Assembly (NCBI RefSeq): GCF_000282035.1 | Contig: NZ_AKKA01000070.1 | Span: 124,001-188,000 of the forward strand | DNA: 64,000 nt | Reading direction: 5' to 3' | Source of the DNA: Rhizobium sp. CF122 | GTDB lineage: Bacteria; Pseudomonadota; Alphaproteobacteria; Rhizobiales; Rhizobiaceae | Part shown: one piece after another, positions 17,405 to 24,607 of the stretch | Position numbering within the stretch: the stretch's first letter is position 1 | How the letters are laid out: every line of letters begins with the position of its first letter | Translations under genes and position numbers: made by a program | Notes under the pieces: generated by a model | Databases searched by the model: none | What the model was told of the DNA's origin: nothing | What the model saw: only the letters and a program-made list of their open reading frames with translations

Positions 17405-17668
17405 TTAGTAACGTGGGCAACGTGCTTCGTAGCGGCGGCCGTACCGATCCCTGTAGACGCAGTAGCCACGCCGCTCAACGGACTGGCCGATCAATGCGCC
17501 AGCAAGACCACCGGCAACTGCGCCCACGGCAGCGCCGCCCCAGCTGTTGCTGACAGCACCACCGATAATGGCGCCTGTACCGGCACCGATCGCGGTACCC
17601 TGTTCAGTCGCCGTGCAGGAGGCAAGCGCACCAACGAGAGCGCCAATGAGCACAATCTTTTTCATCAT
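17405..17668 (-). CDS. Glycine-zipper outer-membrane lipoprotein-like protein
   Basis: An 87-residue small envelope protein. Its signal sequence ends in a lipobox-like GALASC, so Cys18 is the likely lipidation site. The middle is a glycine-zipper segment (GAGTGAIIGGAVSNSWGGAA onward) ending in a basic aromatic tail RYGRRYEARCPRY. Such proteins (17 kDa antigen/Rick_17kDa-like) sit in the outer membrane. GGGAG precedes the first of two adjacent ATGs. It lies 27 bases after the DUF3309 gene and probably shares its stress promoter. Confidence 0.8.
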   Translation of the reverse strand: MMKKIVLIGALVGALASCTATEQGTAIGAGTGAIIGGAVSNSWGGAAVGAVAGGLAGALIGQSVERRGYCVYRDRYGRRYEARCPRY

Positions 17669-17695
17669 GAGATATCTCCCAGTTTTTTCCGTCGC

Positions 17696-17851
17696 TTAGA
17701 TGCGACCAAGCAGCACAAGAATAATAATAATCACGAGAACTAGCCCTAAACCGCCCGAAGGTCCATAGCCCCATCCCCGGCTATAGCCCCAATTCGGTAA
17801 GGCGCCGATCAAAAGCAGAATAAGGATAATCAGAAGTATCGTGCCAAGCAT
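17696..17851 (-). CDS. DUF3309 family small membrane protein
   Basis: A 51-residue protein with two hydrophobic helices (MLGTILLIILILLLIGALP and GLGLVLVIIIILVLLGR) joined by a Trp/Gly/Tyr-rich loop NWGYSRGWGYGPSGG. This is the DUF3309 pattern, common in Rhizobiales. GAGG stands nine bases before the ATG. A candidate EcfG-type promoter lies about 40 bases upstream, so general-stress induction is likely. The molecular role is unknown. Confidence 0.88.
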   Translation of the reverse strand: MLGTILLIILILLLIGALPNWGYSRGWGYGPSGGLGLVLVIIIILVLLGRI

Positions 17852-17892
17852 GGTTCAAGTCCTCAACGTCATTACACTTGGAATGGACGAGA

Positions 17893-17917
17893 AACACACA
17901 CCACCGTTTTTTGTTCC
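17893..17917 (-). promoter_or_regulatory. Candidate EcfG (RpoE2-type) promoter of the DUF3309 gene
   Basis: Read on the minus strand the sequence is GGAAC, 16 bases, then TGTTT. The EcfG consensus is GGAAC-N16/17-CGTT (also written GGAAC-N18/19-TT). It differs at one -10 base. The predicted start of transcription would be some 30 bases before the DUF3309 ATG. Confidence 0.6.
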
Positions 17918-18097
17918 CTATGTATCAACTGTTCCGCTTTCATGGAAAAAACCAGATCGAGCCGCATTTTCCGGTTCCTCTCAGGAACGTTAGCATCATG
18001 GGGGTGTCGGGGCGGGCTGGATCGATTGTCGATTTTCGGCGAAAGGCCGTTGACAGCCTAGATGCAAATCCGGCCACACGTATGGCGCGAATTTCAA

Positions 18098-18212
18098 GAT
18101 TCAGCATCTTGTGGGAAAAAGTGATTCAAAATCAATACTTAGCCGTGAACAAACACTGAATCAGCCGGAGTCAGCGATTCGTCTCCGATTCGTTCTCAAG
18201 CTGTTCCGAATC
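18098..18212. promoter_or_regulatory. Cluster of seven GANTC (CcrM methylation) sites
   Basis: In 115 bp there are seven GANTC sites, starting at 18098, 18123, 18158, 18168, 18176, 18187 and 18208. Random sequence would give fewer than one. GANTC is the target of the cell-cycle methyltransferase CcrM in alphaproteobacteria. The cluster lies in the roughly 450-bp gap between the DUF3309 promoter and the helicase gene, where I see no credible coding sequence. A dyad TGATT-CAA-AATCA overlaps the second site. Confidence 0.85.
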
Positions 18213-18367
18213 GCAAAACGAGCAATCTGCAAGCTTTTCGCGCAACAGAAAACCGCAGAGTAAATTCAAATCAGCCCTTGCGTTTGAGACAACGGCTGTC
18301 CATGTGTTGTCTGCTCTCGGAGAGGAGCTGACTTGACCTGGGGCACCCTCGCCTCACTTGCAGGACC

Positions 18368-21300
18368 ATGACACTGACATCGCAGCCGATGATACTGAGC
18401 GGGCGCGGAGTAACCGCGGTGCTCGGGCCAACCAATACCGGCAAGACGCATTATGCCATCGAGCGCATGGTTGCGCACGGCACTGGCGTGATCGGACTAC
18501 CGTTGCGGCTGCTGGCACGCGAGGTCTATACACGCGTCGCCGAAAAGGTCGGGATCCAGAATGTTGCGCTGGTAACGGGCGAGGAGAAGATATCGCCTCC
18601 CAACGCCCGCTTTTCGGTCTGCACGGTTGAGGCGATGCCGCGCGAGACCAAAGCCGCCTTTGTCGCAATCGACGAAGTGCAGCTCGCGGGCGATCTGGAA
18701 CGTGGTCATATCTTTACGGACCGTATCCTGCATCTGCGCGGTCGCGACGAGACGCTGCTGCTCGGCGCCGGCACTATGCGTCCAATTTTACAGCAGCTTC
18801 TTCCGGGCATTACCGTTGTCGAGCGACCGCGACTTTCCCAGCTGTTCTACGCCGGACAAAAGAAGATCACACGCCTGCCTCAACGTTCGGCGATCGTCGC
18901 CTTCTCGGCGGATGAAGTCTATGCGATCGCCGAGTTGATCCGGAGGCAGCGAGGCGGGGCAGCCGTCGTCCTTGGAGCCCTTAGTCCACGTACCCGCAAT
19001 GCGCAGGTGGCGCTCTACCAAGCCGGAGACGTGGAGTATCTGGTCGCGACGGATGCGATCGGCATGGGTCTCAATCTCGATGTCGATCATGTCGCCTTCG
19101 CGCAGGATCGCAAATTCGACGGCTACCAGTTCCGTAATCTCAATTCTGCCGAACTCGGGCAGATTGCCGGCCGCGCCGGTCGACACGTTCGCGATGGGAC
19201 ATTTGGCGTCACCGGCCAAGTCGATCCCTTCGATGAGGAATTGGTCGAACGCATCGAAGGTCACGAATTCGACAATGTAAAAGTGCTGCAATGGCGCTCA
19301 AAGAACCTCGACTTCGCCTCCATTCACGCGCTGCGCGCGAGCCTTGAGACCGGCCCTACCGTTTCCGGCCTGACACGCGCTCTGCCTGCCGTTGATCAAC
19401 AAGCGCTGGAACACCTGTCGCGCTACCCTGAGATCATCGACCTTGCGAACAATCCGGCGAGCGTCGAGAAGTTGTGGGAAGCCTGCGCGCTTCCGGACTA
19501 CCGGCGCATCGCGCCGGCCCAACACGCCGATCTCATCTCCACCCTCTTTTCCGATCTCGTCCGCTATGGCACGGTAAATGAGGACTTCCTTGCCGAGCAG
19601 GTACATCGCGCGGATCGAACGGACGGTGAGATTGACACGCTTTCGGCGCGAATCGCGCAGATAAGGACTTGGACCTATGTATCGAATCGGCCCAATTGGC
19701 TTGCCGATCCGACACACTGGCAGGAAAAGACGCGGGAAATCGAAGATCGATTGTCCGATGCGTTACATGAAAGGTTGACGAAACGCTTTGTTGATCGCAG
19801 GACATCTGTGCTCATGAAGCGCCTGAGAGAGAATGCGATGCTGGAAGCTGAAATCAGTGTAAATGGCGATGTCTTTGTTGAAGGACATCATGTGGGGCAG
19901 TTGTCGGGATTCCGGTTCACGCCCATTTCGGGAGCGGAGGGACCGGACGCCAAGGCTGTTCAGTCTGCTTCGCAGAAGGCGCTTGCTCTGGAATTCGAGG
20001 CGCGTGCGGCTCGCCTCCACGCGGCCGGCAATAGCGATCTCGCGATCAGCTCCGACGGTTCGATCCGCTGGTTGGGCGACCCGGTGGCACGACTGGCAGG
20101 CAGTGATCATGTCATGCGCCCGCGCGTCATTATTCTCGCCGACGAGCAGTTGACCGGCAGTGCACGTGACCACGTGACCGCCCGTATCGAGCGCTTCGTA
20201 AATCATCATATCAGCACGGTTCTGAAGCCGCTTGACGATCTGTCCCGCGCAGAGGATCTGCAGGGCCTGGCAAAGGGCCTGGCATTTCAGCTCGTCGAGA
20301 ACCTCGGCGTGCTGTTCCGGCGCGACGTGACCGAAGAAGTAAAGTCGCTGGATCAGGATGCCCGCGCTTCGATGCGCCGCTACGGTGTCCGCTTCGGTGC
20401 CTACCACATCTTCGTCCCCGCCCTTCTGAAGCCCGCCCCTGCAGAGCTCATCACACTCCTTTGGGCGTTGAAGAATGACGGTCTCGACAAGCCGGGTTAT
20501 GGCGATCTCATTCCGGTGCTGGCTGCCGGCCGCACCTCGGTCGTCACCGATCCGGGTTTCGAGCGCACCTTCTACAAGCTGGCCGGCTTCCGATTCCTCG
20601 GTAAACGCGCGGTTCGCATCGATATCCTTGAGCGCCTGGCGGATATCATCCGCCCGCTGCTTCAGTGGAAGCCGGGCCAGGCAAATCGTCCCGAAGGAGC
20701 ATATGACGGCCGCCGCTTCACGACGACGACCGCTATGCTTTCGATCCTTGGTGCAACACTCGAGGACATGGAAGAAATCCTGAAGGGGCTCGGCTATCGC
20801 TCCGATGCCGTCAAGGCGGAGGAGGCAGCAGCCCATCTGTCGGCTCAGGACGCCTCGGCAGCGCTGGCGACCGGGACTGCGGTTGAGGATGGCGCAGAGA
20901 AGGCGGATCACGACGATGCCGACAGCGCATCGGAGGAAGCCGCCTCGGAAGCTCCCGCTGCTGTTGAAGCAGTGGTGACCGAACAACCAGTCGCGGCAAA
21001 TCCCGAAGAAGCCGAGGAGCCGAAGCCGGTTCTTCTCTGGCGCCTCGGTGGTCGCACGGACAATCAGCGCCAGGCTCGCAACCCGGGCGAACGTCGCGGT
21101 GGCAACAATCGCGGCCAGGACCGGGGATCTGATCATCGCCGCCAAGGTGGTGCAAATGACGAGGGCCGAGACGGCAACCGCCAGCATCACGGCAAGGATG
21201 GCGGCAAGCCACATCAGGGACGCGGCGACCGCAACGAACAGCGCGGCGACCGTCAAGACCGTGGCGATCGCAAGGATCGCAACAACAATCGCGGCGGCCC

Positions 21301-21406
21301 ACAGCCACTGCGCTTCGAGGCAAAGCCACCGCGCAAGGAAAAGCCGATTGATCCGGATTCTCCTTTCGCGAAGCTCGCTGCCTTGAAGGAGCAGATGAAG
21401 AAGTAG
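18368..21406 (+). CDS. Suv3-like DEAD/DExH RNA helicase with disordered basic tail
   Basis: A 1012-residue superfamily 2 helicase of the Suv3 type. Walker A is GPTNTGKT (residues 20-27), motif II is DEVQ (102-105), and motif VI is QIAGRAGR (265-272). A Suv3 C-terminal region follows (FLGKRAVRIDILERLADIIR near 740). Residues from about 820 become acidic/Ala-rich and then very rich in Arg, Gly, Asn and Asp, typical of an intrinsically disordered RNA-binding tail, before a lysine-rich end. Mitochondrial Suv3 unwinds RNA for degradation; a similar role in RNA turnover is inferred. It is followed three bases later by an S4-domain gene. Its upstream region carries the GANTC cluster. Confidence 0.88.
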   Translation: MTLTSQPMILSGRGVTAVLGPTNTGKTHYAIERMVAHGTGVIGLPLRLLAREVYTRVAEKVGIQNVALVTGEEKISPPNARFSVCTVEAMPRETKAAFVAIDEVQLAGDLERGHIFTDRILHLRGRDETLLLGAGTMRPILQQLLPGITVVERPRLSQLFYAGQKKITRLPQRSAIVAFSADEVYAIAELIRRQRGGAAVVLGALSPRTRNAQVALYQAGDVEYLVATDAIGMGLNLDVDHVAFAQDRKFDGYQFRNLNSAELGQIAGRAGRHVRDGTFGVTGQVDPFDEELVERIEGHEFDNVKVLQWRSKNLDFASIHALRASLETGPTVSGLTRALPAVDQQALEHLSRYPEIIDLANNPASVEKLWEACALPDYRRIAPAQHADLISTLFSDLVRYGTVNEDFLAEQVHRADRTDGEIDTLSARIAQIRTWTYVSNRPNWLADPTHWQEKTREIEDRLSDALHERLTKRFVDRRTSVLMKRLRENAMLEAEISVNGDVFVEGHHVGQLSGFRFTPISGAEGPDAKAVQSASQKALALEFEARAARLHAAGNSDLAISSDGSIRWLGDPVARLAGSDHVMRPRVIILADEQLTGSARDHVTARIERFVNHHISTVLKPLDDLSRAEDLQGLAKGLAFQLVENLGVLFRRDVTEEVKSLDQDARASMRRYGVRFGAYHIFVPALLKPAPAELITLLWALKNDGLDKPGYGDLIPVLAAGRTSVVTDPGFERTFYKLAGFRFLGKRAVRIDILERLADIIRPLLQWKPGQANRPEGAYDGRRFTTTTAMLSILGATLEDMEEILKGLGYRSDAVKAEEAAAHLSAQDASAALATGTAVEDGAEKADHDDADSASEEAASEAPAAVEAVVTEQPVAANPEEAEEPKPVLLWRLGGRTDNQRQARNPGERRGGNNRGQDRGSDHRRQGGANDEGRDGNRQHHGKDGGKPHQGRGDRNEQRGDRQDRGDRKDRNNNRGGPQPLRFEAKPPRKEKPIDPDSPFAKLAALKEQMKK

Positions 21407-21409
21407 CGG

Positions 21410-21814
21410 ATGAGCGGGGAGACACAGCCAGGAAGCGGTTCGCGGCAGCGCATCGACAAGTGGCTGTTCTTCACGCGTATGGTAAAGTCGCGCTCGCTGG
21501 CACAAAGCCACATTCAATCCGGGCATGTCCGGATCAATGGCGAGCGCGCCCTCCAGCCGAGTCAAACGGTCAAGGTGGGCGACAAGGTCGAGCTGGCACT
21601 CGAGCGGCGCGACGTTGTCCTCATCGTCAAATCAGGCGGCGAGCGGCGTGGCCCCTATGAGGAAGCCCGGCTCCTCTATGAGGATCTGACGCCACCGCCC
21701 GACGAGACAAAACGCCTGACACCTTATGAGCAGGCAATGCGGGCCACAGGGGCGGGACGACCCACAAAAAAGGAACGTCGTGCAATCGACAGGCTGATGT
21801 CGGACGAGGATTAG
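21410..21814 (+). CDS. S4 RNA-binding domain protein (Hsp15/RqcP-like)
   Basis: A 134-residue protein with an S4 domain at residues 8-70 (QRIDKWLFFTRMVKSRSLAQ, then SGHVRINGERA). Charged C-terminal extensions follow (RPTKKERRAIDRL). Hsp15-type S4 proteins bind stalled 50S subunits carrying nascent chains. It starts three bases after the helicase stop, so both are surely co-transcribed, suggesting a shared job in RNA or ribosome quality control. Confidence 0.9.
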   Translation: MSGETQPGSGSRQRIDKWLFFTRMVKSRSLAQSHIQSGHVRINGERALQPSQTVKVGDKVELALERRDVVLIVKSGGERRGPYEEARLLYEDLTPPPDETKRLTPYEQAMRATGAGRPTKKERRAIDRLMSDED

Positions 21815-22007
21815 AAAACTCTATCCGAACTGTCGAGTTCTGCGATTTCTTTATCCTTGAAATCCGCAGACAAAGCCGATACGTCACAATCAACTTGCCG
21901 GATAGCGTGAATGCCTCCCAAGCATCTCACCGCTTCCTTTCCGGTTGGGGGAAGGCGCGACGTTCCAGGTTGCCCGGCCCCATTGTATGGAAGTCCTGGA
22001 GTTCTTC

Positions 22008-22346
22008 ATGACCTATGTCGTGACCGACAATTGCATTCGCTGCAAATATACCGACTGCGTGGAAGTCTGCCCCGTCGACTGCTTCTATGAAGGCGAAAAC
22101 TTCCTCGTCATTCATCCTGACGAGTGCATCGACTGTGGCGTTTGTGAGCCGGAATGTCCCGCCGAGGCAATCAAACCGGACACGGAGCCGGGCCTCGACA
22201 AGTGGCTCAAGATCAACGCCGAGTATGCCAGCATCTGGCCGAACATCACGGTCAAGAAGGATGCCATGCCCGAAGCGAAGGAACTGGATGGCGAAACCGG
22301 CAAGTTCGAGAAGTATTTCTCGGAGAAGCCCGGAGCGGGCGACTGA
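22008..22346 (+). CDS. fdxA: 7Fe ferredoxin FdxA
   Basis: A 112-residue ferredoxin. The first cluster site is [17 protein letters not shown] and the second is [15 protein letters not shown], the pattern of FdxA proteins with one [3Fe-4S] and one [4Fe-4S] cluster. A C-terminal extension ([20 protein letters not shown]) is typical of the family. GGAG is seven bases before the chosen ATG; the frame extends upstream without homology. It is a cytoplasmic electron carrier whose partner is not identifiable here. Confidence 0.95.
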   Translation: MTYVVTDNCIRCKYTDCVEVCPVDCFYEGENFLVIHPDECIDCGVCEPECPAEAIKPDTEPGLDKWLKINAEYASIWPNITVKKDAMPEAKELDGETGKFEKYFSEKPGAGD

Positions 22347-22735
22347 TCCTCCGGTAGGTCTGAAACCGGGTTCAGTGAGCTGGAAAACGCTTGAAGTGTG
22401 TCTGCGGCATATGGGTGTCATGTGTTGCGCGCATGACTCAGGCGCAGTAAATTATTGATTTCCTCATATTTTTGTGATAGCTTTCTGACACTGATCCATT
22501 TTGCGGCATGAAGCATGCCCAAACCACCACGAAAGCAAAACAAATCCAAAAACGCGGTTTCCGTGACATATCAACGCCTTGAGCCGTGAGGTTCCAAGCT
22601 TGTGCGCATGGATATGTTTGCTTTTGTCCGGTGGGACCAGAAGTAAGTCACCCGACGGATCCGACCGTCTCATCCGGGCCTGACTGACCCGGCTCCGGCT
22701 GCAGCCGGAAGCGTAACAGGGAGTGTTTGAATAGA
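22347..22735 (+). promoter_or_regulatory. Long leader/promoter region of carD
   Basis: About 390 bases without a gene. The first part has a weak CCGG...CCGG repeat that may end fdxA. The last 80 bases before carD contain two possible hairpins: GACGG/CCGTC around 22654 and the palindrome CCGGCTGCAGCCGG around 22694. These could form a structured 5' leader. I found no convincing small gene. Confidence 0.35.
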
Positions 22736-23308
22736 ATGACGACCCAGCAGAAAAAACCTTCTTCCGCACGTCACGGCTTCAAGACCGGTGAATCGATCGT
22801 GTACCCCGCACACGGCGTCGGTACCATCAGCGCCATCGAAGAGCAAGAAGTAGCAGGCATGAAGCTTGAACTTTTCGTTATCGATTTCGAGAAGGACAAG
22901 ATGCGCCTGAAAGTGCCGGTCGCCAAGGCCATGAGCATCGGCATGCGTAAGCTATCCGAAACCGATTTCGTCGAGCGTGCATTGAAGGTTGTGCAGGGCA
23001 AGGCGCGCGTCAAGCGTACCATGTGGTCCCGTCGCGCCCAGGAATATGATGCCAAGATCAATTCCGGCGACCTCATTTCCATCGCTGAAGTTGTCCGCGA
23101 TCTCTATCGCGCCGAAAACCAGCCGGAACAATCCTATTCCGAACGTCAGCTTTATGAAGCTGCGCTTGACCGCATGGCACGCGAAATCGCTGCCGTGAAC
23201 AAGATGTCGGAAACCGAAGCCGTCCGTCTCGTAGAGACCAACCTCAACAAGGGTCCGAAGCGCGGCAAGGCAATCGAAGAAGACGAATCTCAGGACGAAG
23301 CTGCATAA
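22736..23308 (+). CDS. carD: CarD family transcriptional regulator
   Basis: A 190-residue protein. The N-terminal RNA-polymerase-interacting domain contains FKTGESIVYPAHGVGTISAI and KDKMRLKVPVAKA; the helical DNA-binding half contains LISIAEVVRDLYRAENQPEQ. CarD binds the RNA polymerase beta subunit and stabilises open promoters, notably at rRNA genes. An in-frame TTG nine bases upstream is closer to the GGGAG site, so the start is slightly uncertain. A strong terminator follows. Confidence 0.93.
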   Translation: MTTQQKKPSSARHGFKTGESIVYPAHGVGTISAIEEQEVAGMKLELFVIDFEKDKMRLKVPVAKAMSIGMRKLSETDFVERALKVVQGKARVKRTMWSRRAQEYDAKINSGDLISIAEVVRDLYRAENQPEQSYSERQLYEAALDRMAREIAAVNKMSETEAVRLVETNLNKGPKRGKAIEEDESQDEAA

Positions 23309-23330
23309 GCTCCTTGTTTTTCTTGAAAAA

Positions 23331-23356
23331 AAACCCGGCCTCGCGCCGGGTTTTTT
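23331..23356. terminator. Bidirectional Rho-independent terminator after carD
   Basis: The stem CCCGGC/GCCGGG, with a short loop, is flanked by nine A residues on the left and six T residues on the right. It begins 22 bases after the carD stop. Confidence 0.92.
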
Positions 23357-23359
23357 ATT

Positions 23360-23384
23360 GGAACTTTTTCCATCCTGGCGCGTT
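23360..23384 (+). promoter_or_regulatory. EcfG (RpoE2-type) promoter upstream of rpoH2
   Basis: GGAAC, a 16-bp spacer, then CGTTTT: an exact match to the EcfG consensus GGAAC-N16/17-CGTT. It lies just past the carD terminator and about 300 bases before rpoH2. In S. meliloti rpoH2 is a known target of RpoE2. The predicted transcript would first cross a small ORF and a hairpin. Confidence 0.8.
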
Positions 23385-23470
23385 TTAGGGATGTAGCTGC
23401 GGACCGCGTCGGGAACTGACATCACCCTCGAACGCTCGCATTCCTGTAAACGTTCGATGAGGAGCGGATC

Positions 23471-23542
23471 ATGCCTTCCACGTTCTGCCTATCCGGCAAC
23501 TTGAAGAAACTGGTCCTACCCGGCCGTACTACCGGCGCATAA
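23471..23542 (+). CDS. Putative 23-residue leader peptide/small protein in the rpoH2 upstream region
   Basis: ATG is preceded by a perfect GAGGAG at six-base spacing. It opens a 23-codon frame (MPSTFCLSGNLKKLVLPGRT...) ending in TAA. The frame lies between an exact EcfG promoter and a terminator-like hairpin that begins at the stop codon. This could be a stress-induced small protein, a leader peptide controlling the hairpin, or a chance frame within a small RNA. There is no amino-acid run suggesting classical attenuation. Confidence 0.5.
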   Translation: MPSTFCLSGNLKKLVLPGRTTGA

Positions 23543-23590
23543 CCCTAAGCTAGGGCCCCATCTGGAAACGTCCAGAGTTCGGGGCCTTTA
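23543..23590 (+). terminator. Compound hairpin upstream of rpoH2
   Basis: Two overlapping hairpins can form. One is CCCTA-AGC-TAGGG. The other is GGCCCC...GGGGCC with an inner CTGGA/TCCAG stem, followed by TTTATA. They share two to three G residues, so they compete. The second resembles a weak terminator; the pair resembles an attenuator or the end of a small RNA of about 200 nt starting at the EcfG promoter. Confidence 0.6.
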
Positions 23591-23686
23591 TACGTTCAAG
23601 ACATGAATTTGGTCTGGGCAGCAACGTCCGGAAGCAAGCATTCTTTGCCCTTTTTTTGGCGTGACGCCTGAATTCAGGAGACCGAT

Positions 23687-24550
23687 ATGAAGAACATGTC
23701 AGCAGACCGGCGCATGATTAAAATCGCCATGGCGGCTCCCTACCTTGCTCGCGAAGAGGAACACGATCTCGCAATCCGCTGGAAAAACAATGATGACCGT
23801 GGCGCCCGCAATCAGATCGCCATGGCCCACATGCGTCTCGTTATCTCAATGGCGGGAAAATTTCGTAATTTCGGTCTACCGATGAGCGACCTCGTGCAGG
23901 AGGGCTACGTCGGGCTGCTGGAGGCCGCAGCACGCTTCGAGCCCGAGCGTGATGTCCGCTTCTCAACCTATGCAAGCTGGTGGATCCGTGCATCCATCCA
24001 GGATTACATCCTTCGCAACTGGTCGATTGTCCGCGGCGGTACGAGTTCTGCCCAGAAGGCCCTTTTCTTCAATCTTCGTCGGCTGCGCGCCAAGCTCGCC
24101 AGGGGTGACACACAGCTCACTCTCCAGTCCATCCACCAGGAAATCGCCGCCGCTCTCGGCGTTAGCCTCTCCGACGTCCAGACGATGGATGCAAGGCTTT
24201 CAAGCAACGACGCCTCGCTTCAAGCACCCTCGGTTTCAGGCGATGCCGACAGTGCCGAGAAGATGGATTTCCTCGTCAGCGATGAGCCGCTCCCGGACGA
24301 ACAGGTATCAAACATGATCGACGGCGAGCGCCGACGCAATTGGCTCGCTTCTGCCCTGAAACACCTCAATGAGCGGGAAATGAAGATCATCAGCGCCCGC
24401 AGACTCGCGGAAGACGGCGCTACGCTTGAGGAACTCGGCGCCGACCTCGGTATTTCCAAGGAGCGCGTCCGGCAAATCGAAAGCCGGGCAATGGAAAAAC
24501 TCCGCAGCGCGCTGGTCAGCGCTGACCCCTATATGGCCGCATCGGCCTGA
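23687..24550 (+). CDS. rpoH2: RNA polymerase sigma-32-type factor RpoH2
   Basis: A 287-residue group 3 sigma factor of the RpoH family. Region 2 contains GLPMSDLVQEGYVGLLEAAA and RFSTYASWWIRASIQDYIL. The RpoH box is QKALFFNLRRL near residue 120. Region 4.2 ends with TLEELGADLGISKERVRQIE. Rhizobia carry several rpoH genes; the EcfG promoter upstream and similarity to the oxidative/general-stress type argue for RpoH2. It is probably induced by RpoE2 and extends that response. A good terminator follows. Confidence 0.93.
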   Translation: MKNMSADRRMIKIAMAAPYLAREEEHDLAIRWKNNDDRGARNQIAMAHMRLVISMAGKFRNFGLPMSDLVQEGYVGLLEAAARFEPERDVRFSTYASWWIRASIQDYILRNWSIVRGGTSSAQKALFFNLRRLRAKLARGDTQLTLQSIHQEIAAALGVSLSDVQTMDARLSSNDASLQAPSVSGDADSAEKMDFLVSDEPLPDEQVSNMIDGERRRNWLASALKHLNEREMKIISARRLAEDGATLEELGADLGISKERVRQIESRAMEKLRSALVSADPYMAASA

Positions 24551-24577
24551 AAGAGCTACTCCCCCAGTGATGGAACT

Positions 24578-24607
24578 GGCCCGGTGAAAGCCGGGCCTCT
24601 TTTTATT
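24578..24607 (+). terminator. Rho-independent terminator of rpoH2
   Basis: The 7-bp stem GGCCCGG/CCGGGCC with a six-base loop is followed by TCTTTTTATT. It reaches into the end of the convergent protease gene. Confidence 0.92.

Noticed and set aside
17878..18159. 93-codon frame in the gap before the helicase gene
   Set aside because: No ribosome binding site, no domain, and it overlaps the EcfG promoter and the GANTC cluster.
19763..21565. 600-codon minus-strand frame opposite the RNA helicase
   Set aside because: The plus strand has full helicase motifs and an S4 gene; the minus frame is a codon-bias shadow.
22608..22646. 12-codon frame in the carD leader
   Set aside because: No ribosome binding site and far from the carD start.
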